Shown here: piece by piece, positions 1-11,294 of the stretch | How positions within the stretch are numbered: position 1 is the first letter of the stretch | Layout: every line of letters begins with the position of its first letter | NCBI GenBank assembly: GCA_025267735.1 | Contig: CM046297.1 | Coordinates: forward strand, 23,586,011-23,650,010 | Reading direction: 5' to 3' | From: Mactra quadrangularis | Lineage: Eukaryota; Mollusca; Bivalvia; Venerida; Mactridae | DNA length: 64,000 nucleotides | Notes under the pieces: model-generated | Seen by the model: only the letters and a program-made list of their open reading frames with translations | What the model was told of the DNA's origin: nothing | Database searches by the model: none | Program-made: the position numbers and the translations under genes

Positions 1-164
1 CAACGCGTGAGGCCCAGTTTTGTGTTTCGGGGGATTTCTCCAAAAATATGAGAATTCTGCGCTTTTGCTGAATACGGGATTTTGGGGTTCATAGCTACCA
101 AAGATGGCGAGAAAACATACATTTGCACTTCCTGGGACAGTTTCAGGCCAAAAGCGGAGAAATC

Positions 165-181
165 AATTTTTTGAAAAAATT
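165..181. repeat. A/T-run dyad in each satellite monomer
   Basis: A run of six T and a run of six A flank a central G, giving a perfect dyad with 8-base arms (165-172 and 174-181). It recurs in nearly every monomer at the 332-bp period. Phased A- and T-runs of this kind bend DNA and are common in satellites that position nucleosomes; that role is inference. This is the representative copy in the first complete monomer. Confidence 0.8.
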
Positions 182-187
182 TGACCT

Positions 188-204
188 TTTCGTCAGGTCC
201 GCGT
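188..204 (+). other. CENP-B-box-like 17-mer in each monomer (representative)
   Basis: The sequence TTTCGTCAGGTCCGCGT fits the mammalian CENP-B box pattern NTTCGNNNNANNCGGGN at 7 of its 9 fixed positions. The central A is G here, and the third base of CGGG is C. The copy recurs in most monomers. CENP-B-like boxes have been proposed in satellites of many animals, but a 7/9 match can arise by chance, and molluscs need not use a CENP-B homologue. This is a motif resemblance only. Confidence 0.3.
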
Positions 205-326
205 ATGCAGAAAAAGTCACCTTTTTGGGGAAAAACCAAATGTTACCAAAGTGACCGAATGATGGTCCAGCTAGTCTGGGAGGTTGAGTCGGTCGAGAAA
301 ATGTGCAAAAAAGTAGTTGGTAAGTC

Positions 327-345
327 GCCTCACAACGCGTGAGGC
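327..345. repeat. Perfect 7-bp hairpin with MluI site in each monomer (representative)
   Basis: GCCTCAC-AACGC-GTGAGGC is a perfect 7-bp inverted repeat around a 5-base loop; ACGCGT (MluI) spans loop and right arm. It recurs in nearly all monomers at the 332-bp period. Exceptions include a left-arm C-to-T change near 2653 and 5641 that still allows a G-T pair, a C-to-A change near 7297, and a right-arm G-to-T change near 15531, 15861, 23499 and 23830. Possible roles (cruciform, RNA stem, protein site) are inference. Confidence 0.85.
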
Positions 346-3300
346 CCAGTTTTGTGTTTCGGGGGATTTCTCCAAAAATATGAGAATTCTGCACTTTTGC
401 TGAATACGGGTTTTTGGGGGTCATAGCTACCAAAGATGGCGAGAAAACATACATTTGCACTTCCTGGGACAGTTTCAGGCCAAAAGCGGAGAAATCAATT
501 TTTTGAAAAAATTTGACCTTTTCGTCAGGTCCGCGTATGCAGAAAAAGTCAACTGTTTAGGGAAAAACCAAATGTTACCAAAGTGACCGAATGATGGTCC
601 AGCTAGTCTGGGAGGTTGAGTAGGTCGAGAAAATGTGCAAAAAAGTAGTTCGTAAGTCGCCTCACAACGCGTGAGGCCCAGTTTTGTGTTTCGGGGGATT
701 TCTCCAAAAATATGAGAATTCTGCGCTTTTGCTGAATACGGGTTTTTGGGGGTCATAGCTACCAAAGATGGCGAGAAAACATACATTTGCACTTCCTGGG
801 ACAGTTTCAGGCCAAAAGCGGAGAAATCAATTTTTTGAAAAAACTTGACCTTTTCGTCAGGTCCGCGTATGCAGAAAAAGTCAACTTTTTAGGGAAAAAC
901 CAAATGTTACCAAAGTCACCGAATGATGGTCCAGCTAGTCTGGGAGGTAGAGTCGGTCGAGAAAATGTGCAAAAAAGTAGTTCGTAAGTCGCCTCACAAC
1001 GCGTGAGGCCCAGTTTTGTGTTTCGGGGGATTTCTCCAAAAATATGAGAATTCTGCACTTTTGCTGAATACGGTTTTTTGGGGGTCATAGCTACCAAAGA
1101 TGGCGAGAAAACATACATTTGCACTTCCTGGGACAGTTTCAGGCCAAAAGCGGAGAAATCAATTTTTTGAAAAAATTTGACCTTTTCGTCAGGTCCGCGT
1201 ATGCAGAAAAAGTCAACTTTTTAGGGAAAAACCAAATGTTACCAAAGTGACCGAATGATGGTCCAGCTAGTCTGGGAGGTTGAGTCGGTCGAGAAAATGT
1301 GCAAAAAAGTAGTTCGTAAGTCGCCTCACAACGCGTGAGGCCCAGTTTTGTGTATCGGGGGATTTCTCCAAAAATATGAGAATTCTGCGCTTTTGCTGAA
1401 TACGGGTTTTTGGGGGTCATAGCTACCAAAGATGGCGAGAAAACATACATTTGCACTTCCTGGGACAGTTTCAGGCCAAAAGCGGAGAAATCAATTTTTT
1501 GAAAAAATTTGACCTTTTCGTCAGGTCCGCGTATGCAGAAAAAGTCAACTTTTTAGGGAAAAACCAAATGTTACCAAAGTGACCGAATGATGGTCCAGCT
1601 AGTCTGGGAGGTTTAGTCGGTTGAGAAAATGTGCAAAAAAGTAGTTCGTAAGTCGCCTCACAACGCGTGAGGCCCAGTTTTGTGTTTCGGGGGATTTCTT
1701 CAAAAATATGAGAATTCTATACTTTTGCTGAATACGGGTTTTTGGGGGTCATAGCTACCAAAGATGGCGAGAAAACATACATTTGCACTTCCTGGGACAG
1801 TTTCAGGCCAAAAGCGGAGAAATCAATTTTTTGAAAAAACTTTACCTTTTCGTCAGGTCCGCGTATGCAGAAAAAGTCAACTTTTTAGGGAAAAACCAAA
1901 TGTTACCAAAGTGACCGAATGATGGTCCAGCTAGTCTGGGAGGTTGAGTCGGTCGAGAAAATGTGCAAAAAAGTAGTTCGTAAGTCGCCTCACAACGCGT
2001 GAGGCCCAGTTTTGTGTTTCGGGGGATTTCTCCAAAAATATGAGAATTCTGCGCTTTTGCTGAATACGGGTTTTTGGGGGTCATAGCTACCAAAGATGGC
2101 GAGAAAACATACATTTGCACTTCCTGGGACAGTTTCAGGCCAAAAGCGGAGAAATCAATTTTTTGAAAAAATTTGACCTTTTCGTCAGGTCCGCGTATGC
2201 AGAAAAAGTAAACTTTTTAGGGAAAAACCAAATGTTACCAAAGTGACCGAATGATGGTCCAGCTAGTCTGGGAGGTTGAGTCGGTCGAGAAAATGTGCAA
2301 AAAATTAGTTCGTAAGTCGCCTCACAACGCGTGAGGCCCAGTTTTGTGTTTCGGGGGATTTCTCCAAAAATATGAGACTTCTGCATTTTTGCTGAATACG
2401 GGTTTTTGGGGGTCATAGCTACCAAAGATGGCGAGAAAACATACATTTGCACTTCCTGGGACAGTTTCAGGCCAAAAGCGGAGAAATCAATTTTTTGAAA
2501 AAATTTGACCTTTTCGTCAGGTCCGCGTATGCAGAAAAAGTCAACTTTTTAGGGAAAAACCAAATGTTACCAAAGTGACCGAATGATGGTCCAGCTAGTC
2601 TGGGAGGTTGAGTCGGTCGAGAAAATGTGCAAAAAAGTAGTTCGTAAGTCGCTTCACAACGCGTGAGGCCCAGTTTTGTGTTTCGGGGGATTTCTCCAAA
2701 AATATGAGAATTCTGCGCTTTTGCTGAATACGGGTTTTTGGGGGTCATAGCTACCAAAGATGGCGAGAAAACATACATTTGCACTTCCTGGGACAGTTTC
2801 AGGCCAAAAGCGGAGAAATCAATTTTTTGAAAAAATTTGACCTCTTCGTCAGGTCCGCGTATGCAGAAAAAGTCAACTTTTTAGGGAAAAACCAAATGTT
2901 ACCAAAGTGACCGAATGATGGTCCAGCTAGTCTGGGAGGTTGAGTCGGTTGAGAAAATGTGCAAAAAAGTAGTTCGTAAGTCGCCTCACAACGCGTGAGG
3001 CCCAGTTTTGTGTTTCGGGGGATTTCTCCAAAAATATGAGAATTCTGCACTTTTGCTGAATACGGGTTTTTGGGGGTCATAGCTACCAAAGATGGCGAGA
3101 AAACATACATTTGCACTTCCTGGGACAGTTTCAGGCCAAAAGCGGAGAAATCAATTTTTTGAAAAAATTTGACCTTTTCGTCAGGTCCGCGTATGCAGAA
3201 AAAGTCAACTTTTTAGGGAAAAACCAAATGTTACCAAAGTGACCGAATGATGGTCCAGCTAGTCTGGGAGGTTGAGTCGGTCGAGAAAATGTGCAAAAAA

Positions 3301-4126
3301 GTAGTTCGTAAGTCGCCTCACAACGCGTGAGGCCCAGTTTTGTGTTTCGGGGGATTTCTCCAAAAATATGAGAATTCTGCACTTTTGCTGAATACGGGTT
3401 TTTGGGGGTCATAGCTACCAAAGATGGCGAGAAAACATACATTTGCACTTCCTGGGACAGTTTCAGGCCAAAAGCGGAGAAATCAATTTTTTGAAAAAAT
3501 TTGACCTTTTCGTCAGGTCCGCGTATGCAGAAAAAGTCAACTTTTTAGGGAAAAACCAAATGTTACCAAAGTGACCGAATGATGGTCCAGCTAGTCTGGG
3601 AGGTTGAGTCGGTCGAGAAAATGTGCAAAAAAGTAGTTCGTAAGTCGCCTCACAACGCGTGAGGCCCAGTTTTGTGTTTCGGGGGATTTCTCCAAAAATA
3701 TGAGAATTCTGCACTTTTGCTGAATACGGGTTTTTGGGGGTCATAGCTACCAAAGATGGCGAGAAAACATACATTTGCACTTCCTGGGACAGTTTCAGGC
3801 CAAAAGCGGAGAAATCAATTTTTTGAAAAAATTTGACCTTTTAGTCAGGTCCGCGTATGCAGAAAAAGTCAACTTTTTAGGGAAAAACCAAATGTTACCA
3901 AAGTGACCGAATGATGGTCCAGCTAGTCTGGGAGGTTGAGTCGGTCGAGAAAATGTGCAAAAAAGTAGTTCGTAAGTCGCCTCACAATGCGTGAGGCCCA
4001 GTTTTGTGTTTCGGGGGATTTCTCCAAAAATATGAGAATTCTGCGCTTTTGCTGAATACGGGTTTTTGGGGGTCATAGCTACCAAAGATGGTGAGAAAAC
4101 ATACATTTGCACTTCCTGGGACAGTT

Positions 4127-7100
4127 TCAGGCCAAAAGCGGAGAAATCAATTTTTTGAAAAAATTTGACCTTTTCGTCAGGTCCGCGTATGCAGAAAAAG
4201 TCAACTTTTTAGGGAAAAACCAAATGTTACCAAAGTGACCGAATGATGGTCCAGCTAGTCTGGGAGGTTGAGTCGGTCGAGAAAATGTTCAAAAAAGTAG
4301 TTCGTAAGTCGCCTCACAACGCGTGAGGCCCAGTTTTGTGTTTCGGGGGATTTCTCCAAAAATATGAGAATTCTGCACTTTTGCTGAATACGGGTTTTTG
4401 GGGGTCATAGCTACCAAAGATGGCGAGAAAACATACATTTGCACTTCCTGGGACAGTTTCAGGCCAAAAGCGGAGAAATCAATTTTTTGAAAAAACTTGA
4501 CCTTTTCGTCAGGTCCGCGTATGCAGAAAAAGTCAACTTTTTAGGGAAAAACCAAATGTTACCAAAGTGACCGAATGATGGTCCAGCTAGTCTGGGAGGT
4601 TGAGTCGGTCGAGAAAATGTGCAAAAAAGTAGTTCGTAAGTCGCCTCACAACGCGTGAGGCCCAGTTTTGTGTTTCGGGGGATTTCTCCAAAAATATGAG
4701 AATTCTGCGCTTTTGCTGAATACGGGATTTTGGGGTACATAGCTACCAAAGATGGCGAGAAAACATACATTTGCACTTCCTGGGACAGTTTCAGGCCAAA
4801 AGCGGAGAAATCAATTTTTTGAAAAAATTTGACCTTTTCGTCAGGTCCGCGTATGCAGAAAAAGTCAACTTTTTAAGGAAAAACCAAATGTTACCAAAGT
4901 GACCGAATGATGGTCCAGCTAGTCTGGGAGGTTGAGTCGGTCGAGAAAATGTGCAAAAAAGTAGTTCGTAAGTCGCCTCACAACGCGTGAGGCCCAGTTT
5001 TGTGTTTCGGGGGATTTCTCCAAAAATATGAGAATTCTGCACTTTTGCTGAATACGGGTTTTTGGGGGTCATAGCTACCAAAGATGGCGAGAAAACATAC
5101 ATTTGCACTTCCTGGGACAGTTTCAGGCCAAAAGCGGAGAAATCAATTTTTTGAAAAAATTTGACCTTTTCGTCAGGTCCGCGTATGCAGAAAAAGTCAA
5201 CTTTTTAGGGAAAAACCAAATGTTACCAAAGTGACCGAATGATGGTCCAGCTAGTCTGGGAGGTTGAGTCGGTCGAGAAAATGTGCAAAAAAGTAGTTGG
5301 TAAGTCGCCTCACAACGCGTGAGGCCCAGTTTTGTGTTTCGGGGGATTTCTCCAAAAATATGAGACTTCTGCATTTTTGCTGAATACGGGTTTTTGGGGG
5401 TCATAGCTACCAAAGATGGCGAGAAAACATACATTTGCACTTCCTGGGACAGTTTCAGGCCAAAAGCGGAGAAATCAATTTTTTGAAAAAATTTGACCTT
5501 TTCGTCAGGTCCACGTATGCAGAAAAAGTCAACTTTTTAGGGAAAAACCAAATGTTACCAAAGTGACCGAATGATGGTCCAGCTAGTCTGGGAGGTTGAG
5601 TCGGTCGAGAAAATGTGCAAAAAAGTAGTTCGTAAGTCGCTTCACAACGCGTGAGGCCCAGTTTTGTGTTTCGGGGGATTTCTCCAAAAATATGAGAATT
5701 CTGCGCTTTTGCTGAATACGGGTTTTTGGGGGTCATAGCTACCAAAGATGGCGAGAAAACATACATTTGCACTTCCTGGGACAGTTTCAGGCCAAAAGCG
5801 GAGAAATCAATTTTTTGAAAAAATTTGACCTTTTCGTCAGGTATGCAGAAAAAGTCAACTTTTTAGGGAAAAACCAAATGTTACCAAAGTGACCGAATGA
5901 TGGTCCAGCTAGTCTGGGAGGTTGAGTCGGTCGAGAAAATGTGCAAAAAAGTAGTTCGTAAGTCGCCTCACAACGCGTGAGGCCCAGTTTTGTGTTTCGG
6001 GGGATTTCTCCAAAAATATGAAAATTCTGCACTTTTGCTGAATACGGGTTTTTGGGGGTCATAGCTACCAAAGATGGCGAGAAAACATACATTTGCACTT
6101 CCTGGGACAGTTTCAGGCCAAAAGCGGAGAAATCAATTTTTTGAAAAAATTTGACCTTTTCGTCAGGTCCGCGTATGCAGAAAAAGTCAACTTTTTAGGG
6201 AAAATCCAAATGTTACCAAAGTGACCGAATGATGGTCCAGCTAGTCTGGGAGGTTGAGTCGGTCGAGAAAATGTGCAAAAAAGTAGTTCGTAAGTCGCCT
6301 CACAACGCGTGAGGCCCAGTTTTGTGTTTCGGGGGATTTCTCCAAAAATATGAGAATTCTGCACTTTTGCTGAATACGGGTTTTTGGGGGTCATAGCTAC
6401 CAAAGATGGCGAGAAAACATACATTTGCACTTCCTGGGACAGTTTCAGGCCAAAAGCGGAGAAATCAATTTTTTGAAAAAATTTGACCTTTTCGTCAGGT
6501 CCGCGTATGCAGAAAAAGTCAACTTTTTAGGGAAAAACCAAATGTTACCAAAGTGACCGAATGATGGTCCAGCTAGTCTGGGAGGTTGAGTCGGTCGAGA
6601 AAATGTTCAAAAAAGTAGTTCGTAAGTCGCCTCACAACGCGTGAGGCCCAGTTTTGTGTTTCGGGGGATTTCTCCAAAAATATGAGAATTCTGCACTTTT
6701 GCTGAATACGGGTTTTTGGGGGTCATAGCTACCAAAGATGGCGAGAAAACATACATTTGCACTTCCTGGGACAGTTTCAGGCCAAAAGCGGAGAAATCAA
6801 TTTTTTGAAAAAACTTGACCTTTTCGTCAGGTCCGCGTATGCAGAAAAAGTCAACTTTTTAGGGAAAAACCAAGTGTTACCAAAGTGACCGTATGATGGT
6901 CCAGCTAGTCTGGGAGGTTGAGTCGGTCGAGAAAATGTGCAAAAAAGTAGTTCGTAAGTCGCCTCACAACGCGTGAGGCCCAGTTTTGTGTTTCGGGGGA
7001 TTTCTCCAAAAATATGAGAATTCTGCGCTTTTGCTGAATACGGGATTTTGGGGTACATAGCTACCAAAGATGGCGAGAAAACATACATTTGCACTTCCTG

Positions 7101-9432
7101 GGACAGTTTCAGGCCAAAAGCGGAGAAATCAATTTTTTGAAAAAATTTGACCTTTTCGTCAGGTCCGCGTATGCAGAAAAAGTCAACTTTTTAGGGAAAA
7201 ACCAAATGTTACCAAAGTGACCGAATGATGGTCCAGCTAGTCTGGGAGGTTGAGTCGGTCGAGAAAATGTGCAAAAAAGTAGTTGGTAAGTCGCCTAACA
7301 ACGCGTGAGGCCCAGTTTTGTGTTTCGGGGGATTTCTCCAAAAATATGAGAATTCTGCGCTTTTGCTGAATACGGGTTTTTGGGGGTCATAGCTACCAAA
7401 GATGGCGAGAAAACATACATTTGCACTTCCTGGGACAGTTTCAGGCCAAAAGCGGAGAAATCAATTTTTTGAAAAAATTTGACCTTTTCGTCAGGTCCAC
7501 GTATGCAGAAAAAGTCAACTTTTTAGGGAAAAACCAAATGTTACCAAAGTGACCGAATGATGGTCCAGCTAGTCTGGGAGGTTGAGTCAGTCGAGAAAAT
7601 GTGCAAAAAAGTAGTTCGTAAGTCGCCTCACAACGCGTGAGGCCCAGTTTTGTGTTTCGGGGGATTTCTCCAAAAATATGAGAATTCTGCACTTTTGCTG
7701 AATACGGGTTTTTGGGGGTCATAGCTACCAAAGATGGCGAGAAAACATACATTTGCACTTCCTGGGACAGTTTCAGGCCAAAAGCGGAGAAATCAATTTT
7801 TTGAAAAAATTTGACCTTTTCGTCAGGTCCGCGTATGCAGAAAAAGTCAACTTTTTAGGGAAAAACCAAATGTTACCAAAGTCACCGAATGATGGTCCAG
7901 CTAGTCTGGGAGGTTGAGTCGGTCGAGAAAATGTGCAAAAAAGTAGTTCGTAAGTCGCCTCACAACGCGTGAGGCCCAGTTTTGTGTTTCGGGGGATTTC
8001 TCCAAAAATATGAGAATTCTGCACTTTTGCTGAATACGGGTTTTTGGGGGTCATAGCTACCAAAGATGGCGAGAAAACATACATTTGCACTTCCTGGGAC
8101 AGTTTCAGGCCAAAAGCGGAGAAATCAATTTTTTGAAAAAATTTGACCTTTTCGTCAGGTCCGCGTATGCAGAAAAAGTCAACTTTTTAGGGAAAAACCA
8201 AATGTTACCAAAGTGACCGAATGATGGTCCAGCTAGTCTGGGAGGTTGAGTCGGTCGAGAAAATGTGCAAAAAAGTAGTTCGTAAGTCGCCTCACAACGC
8301 GTGAGGCCCAGTTTTGTGTTTCGGTGGATTTCTCCAAAAATATGAGAATTCTGCACTTTTGCTGAATACGGGTTTTTGGGGGTCATAGCTACCAAAGATG
8401 GCGAGAAAACATACATTTGCACTTCCTGGGACAGTTTCAGGCCAAAAGCAGAGAAATCAATTTTTTGAAAAAATTTGACCTTTTAGTCAGGTCCGCGTAT
8501 GCAGAAAAAGTCAACTTTTTAGGGAAAAACCAAATGTTACCAAAGTGACCGAATGATGGTCCAGCTAGTCTGGGAGGTTGAGTCGGTCGAGAAAATGTGC
8601 AAAAAAGTAGTTGGTAAGTCGCCTCACAACGCGTGAGGCCCAGTTTTGTGTTTCGGGGGATTTCTCCAAAAATATGAGAATTCTGCGCTTTTGCTGAATA
8701 CGTGTTTTTGGGGGTCATAGCTACCAAAGATGGTGAGAAAACATACATTTGCACTTCCTGGGACAGATTCAGGCCAAAAGCGGAGAAATCAATTTTTTGA
8801 AAAAATTTGACCTTTTCGTCAGGTCCGCGTATGCAGAAAAAGTCAACTTTTTAGGGAAAAACCAAATGTTACCAAAGTGACCGAATGATGGTCCAGCTAG
8901 TCTGGGAGGTTGAGTCGGTCGAGAAAATGTTCAAAAAAGTAGTTCGTAAGTCGCCTCACAACGCGTGAGGCCCAGTTTTGTGTTTCGGGGGATTTCTCCA
9001 AAAATATGAGAATTCTGCACTTTTGCTGAATACGGGTTTTTGGGGGTCATAGCTACCAAAGATGGCGAGAAAACATACATTTGCACTTCCTGGGACAGTT
9101 TCAGGCCAAAAGCGGAGAAATCAATTTTTTGAAAAAACTTGACCTTTTCGTCAGGTCCGCGTATGCAGAAAAAGTCACCTTTTTAGGGAAAAACCAAATG
9201 TTACCAAAGTGACCGAATGATGGTCCAGCTAGTCTGGGAGGTTGAGTCGGTCGAGAAAATGTGCAAAAAAGTAGTTCATAAGTCGCCTCACAACGCGTGA
9301 GGCCCTGTTTTGTGTTTCGGGGGATTTCTCCAAAAATATGAGAATTCTGCGCTTTTGCTGAATACGGGATTTTGGGGTTCATAGCTACCAAAGATGGCGA
9401 GAAAACATACATTTGCACTTCCTGGGACAGTT
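4127..9432. repeat. Higher-order repeat of 7 satellite monomers (2324 bp)
   Basis: Three rare monomer variants recur together at a 7-monomer spacing. 'aatgttcaaa' in place of 'aatgtgcaaa' occurs at 4286, 6604 and 8928. 'aaacttgacc' in place of 'aaatttgacc' occurs in the following monomers near 4494, 6812 and 9136. 'gggattttgggg' in place of 'gggtttttgggg' occurs at 4724, 7042 and 9366. Spacings are 2318 (7x332 minus the 6-base deletion near 5842) and 2324 (exactly 7x332). The last variant also occurs at 76, which is 14 monomers (4648 bp) before 4724. Other markers do not follow the 7-monomer step (for example 'tccacgtatg' near 5511 and 7497, six monomers apart), so the order is local and patchy. 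Confidence 0.75.
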
Positions 9433-11194
9433 TCAGGCCAAAAGCGGAGAAATCAATTTTTTGAAAAAATTTGACCTTTTCGTCAGGTCCGCGTATGCAG
9501 AAAAAGTCAACTTTTTAGGGAAAAACCAAATGTTACCAAAGTGACCGAATGATGGTCCAGCTAGTCTGGGAGGTTGAGTCGGTCGAGAAAATGTGCAAAA
9601 AAGTAGTTGGTAAGTCGCCTCACAACGCGTGAGGCCCAGTTTTGTGTTTCGGGGGATTTCTCCAAAAATATGAGAATTCTGCGCTTTTGCTGAATACGGG
9701 TTTTTGGGGGTCATAGCTACCAAAGATGGCGAGAAAACATACATTTGCACTTCCTGGGACAGTTTCAGGCCAAAAGCGGAGAAATCAATTTTTGAAAAAA
9801 TTTGACCTTTTAGTCAGGTCCGCGTATGCAGAAAAAGTCAACTTTTTAGGGAAAAACCAAATGTTACCAAAGTGACCGAATGATGGTCCAGCTAGTCTGG
9901 GAGGTTGAGTCGGTCGAGAAAATGTGCAAAAAAGTAGTTGGTAAGTCGCCTCACAACGCGTGAGACCCAGTTTGTGTTTCGGGGGATTTCTCCAAAAATA
10001 TGAGAATTCTGCGCTTTTGCTGAATACGGGTTTTTGGGGGTCATAGCTACCAAAGATGGCGAGAAAACATACATTTGCACTTCCTGGGACAGTTTCAGGC
10101 CAAAAGCGAGAAATCAATTTTTTGAAAAAATTTGACCTTTTCGTCAGGTCCGCGTATGCAGAAAAAGTCAACTTTTTAGGGAAAAACCAAATGTTACCAA
10201 AGTGACCGAATGATGGTCCAGCTAGTCTGGGAGGTTGAGTCGGTCGAGAAAATGTGCAAAAAAGTAGTTGGTAAGTCGCCTCACAACGCGTGAGGCCCAG
10301 TTTTGTGTTTCGGGGGATTTCTCCAAAAATAAGAGAATTCTGCGCTTTTGCTGAATACGGGTTTTTGGGGGTCATAGCTACCAAAGATGGCGAGAAAACA
10401 TACATTTGCACTTACTGGGACAGTTTCAGGCCAAAAGCGGAGAAATCAATTTTTTGAAAAAATTTGACCTTTTTGTCAGGTCCGCGTATGCAGAAAAAGT
10501 CAACTTTTTAGGGAAAAACCAAATGTTACCAAAGTGACCGAATGATGGTCCAGCTAGTCTGGGAGGTTGAGTCGGTCGAGAAAATGTGCAAAAAAGTAGT
10601 TCGTAAGTCGCCTCACAACGCGTGACGCCCAGTTTTGTGTTTCGGGGGATTTCTCCAAAAATATGAGAATTCTGCACTTTTGCTGAATACGGTTTTTTGG
10701 GGGTCATAGCTACCAAAGATGGCGAGAAAACATACATTTGCACTTCCTGGGACAGTTTCAGGCCAAAAGCGGAGAAATCAATTTTTTGAAAAAATTTGAC
10801 CTTTTCGTCAGGTCCGCGTATGCAGAAAAAGTCAACTTTTTAGGGAAAAACCAAATGTTACCAAAGTGACCGAATGATGGTCCAGCTAGTCTGGGAGGTT
10901 GAGTCGGTCGAGAAAATGTGCAAAAAAGTAGTTCGTAAGTCGCCTCACAACGCGTGAGGCCCAGTTTTGTGTTTCGGGGGATTCCTCAAAAAATATGAGA
11001 ATTCTGCATTTTTGCTGAATACGGGTTTTTGGGGGTCATAGCTACCAAAGATGGCGAGAAAACATACATTTGCACTTCCTGGGACAGTTTCAGGCCAAAA
11101 GCGGAGAAATCAATTTTTTGAAAAAATTTGACCTTTTCGTCAGGTCCGCGTATGCAGAAAAAGTCAACTTTTTAGGGAAAAACCAAATGTTACC

Positions 11195-11294
11195 NNNNNN
11201 NNNNNNNNNNNNNNNNNNNNNNNNNNNNNNNNNNNNNNNNNNNNNNNNNNNNNNNNNNNNNNNNNNNNNNNNNNNNNNNNNNNNNNNNNNNNNN
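11195..11294. other. Assembly gap, 100 N
   Basis: Exactly 100 undetermined bases inside the satellite. The base before the gap ends the landmark 'atgttacc' and the first base after it starts 'tagctacc'. In an intact monomer 176 bases separate these points, so the true missing length should be 176 plus a multiple of 332. The 100 N are a placeholder, not a measured length. Confidence 0.98.

Larger units (their letters stand above)
1..11194. repeat. 332-bp satellite array, left contig
   Basis: Direct tandem repeat with a 332-bp period. The same landmarks (MluI-containing hairpin, T-run/A-run dyad, 'gtcatagctaccaaagatgg') recur every 332 bases from the first base up to the gap. Monomers look about 97-99% alike by eye and differ by scattered substitutions. 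One monomer has a 6-base deletion near 5842 and is 326 bp long; single-base deletions occur near 9790, 9972 and 10109. The array already runs at base 1, so its left end lies outside the window. Each monomer keeps a 105-codon minus-strand frame, but 332 is not a multiple of 3, monomers are separated by stops, and many differences are amino-acid changing, so I treat it as non-coding. I do not recognise the family by name. Such homogeneous arrays are usually centromeric, pericentromeric or subtelomeric heterochromatin; which applies here cannot be told. Confidence 0.97.

Noticed and set aside
143..460. 105-codon minus-strand open frame (MQMYVFSPSLVAM...) repeated in most satellite monomers; could be read as a tandem gene family.
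   Set aside because: The frame is a by-product of the repeat. The 332-bp period is not a multiple of three, each copy ends in the same stop, many between-monomer differences change amino acids, and there is no recognisable domain, promoter or splice context.
9785..10411. 208-codon and 216-codon fused frames (9785-10411 and 13670-14320, minus).
   Set aside because: Single-base indels merge two neighbouring monomer frames by chance; they are not longer genes.
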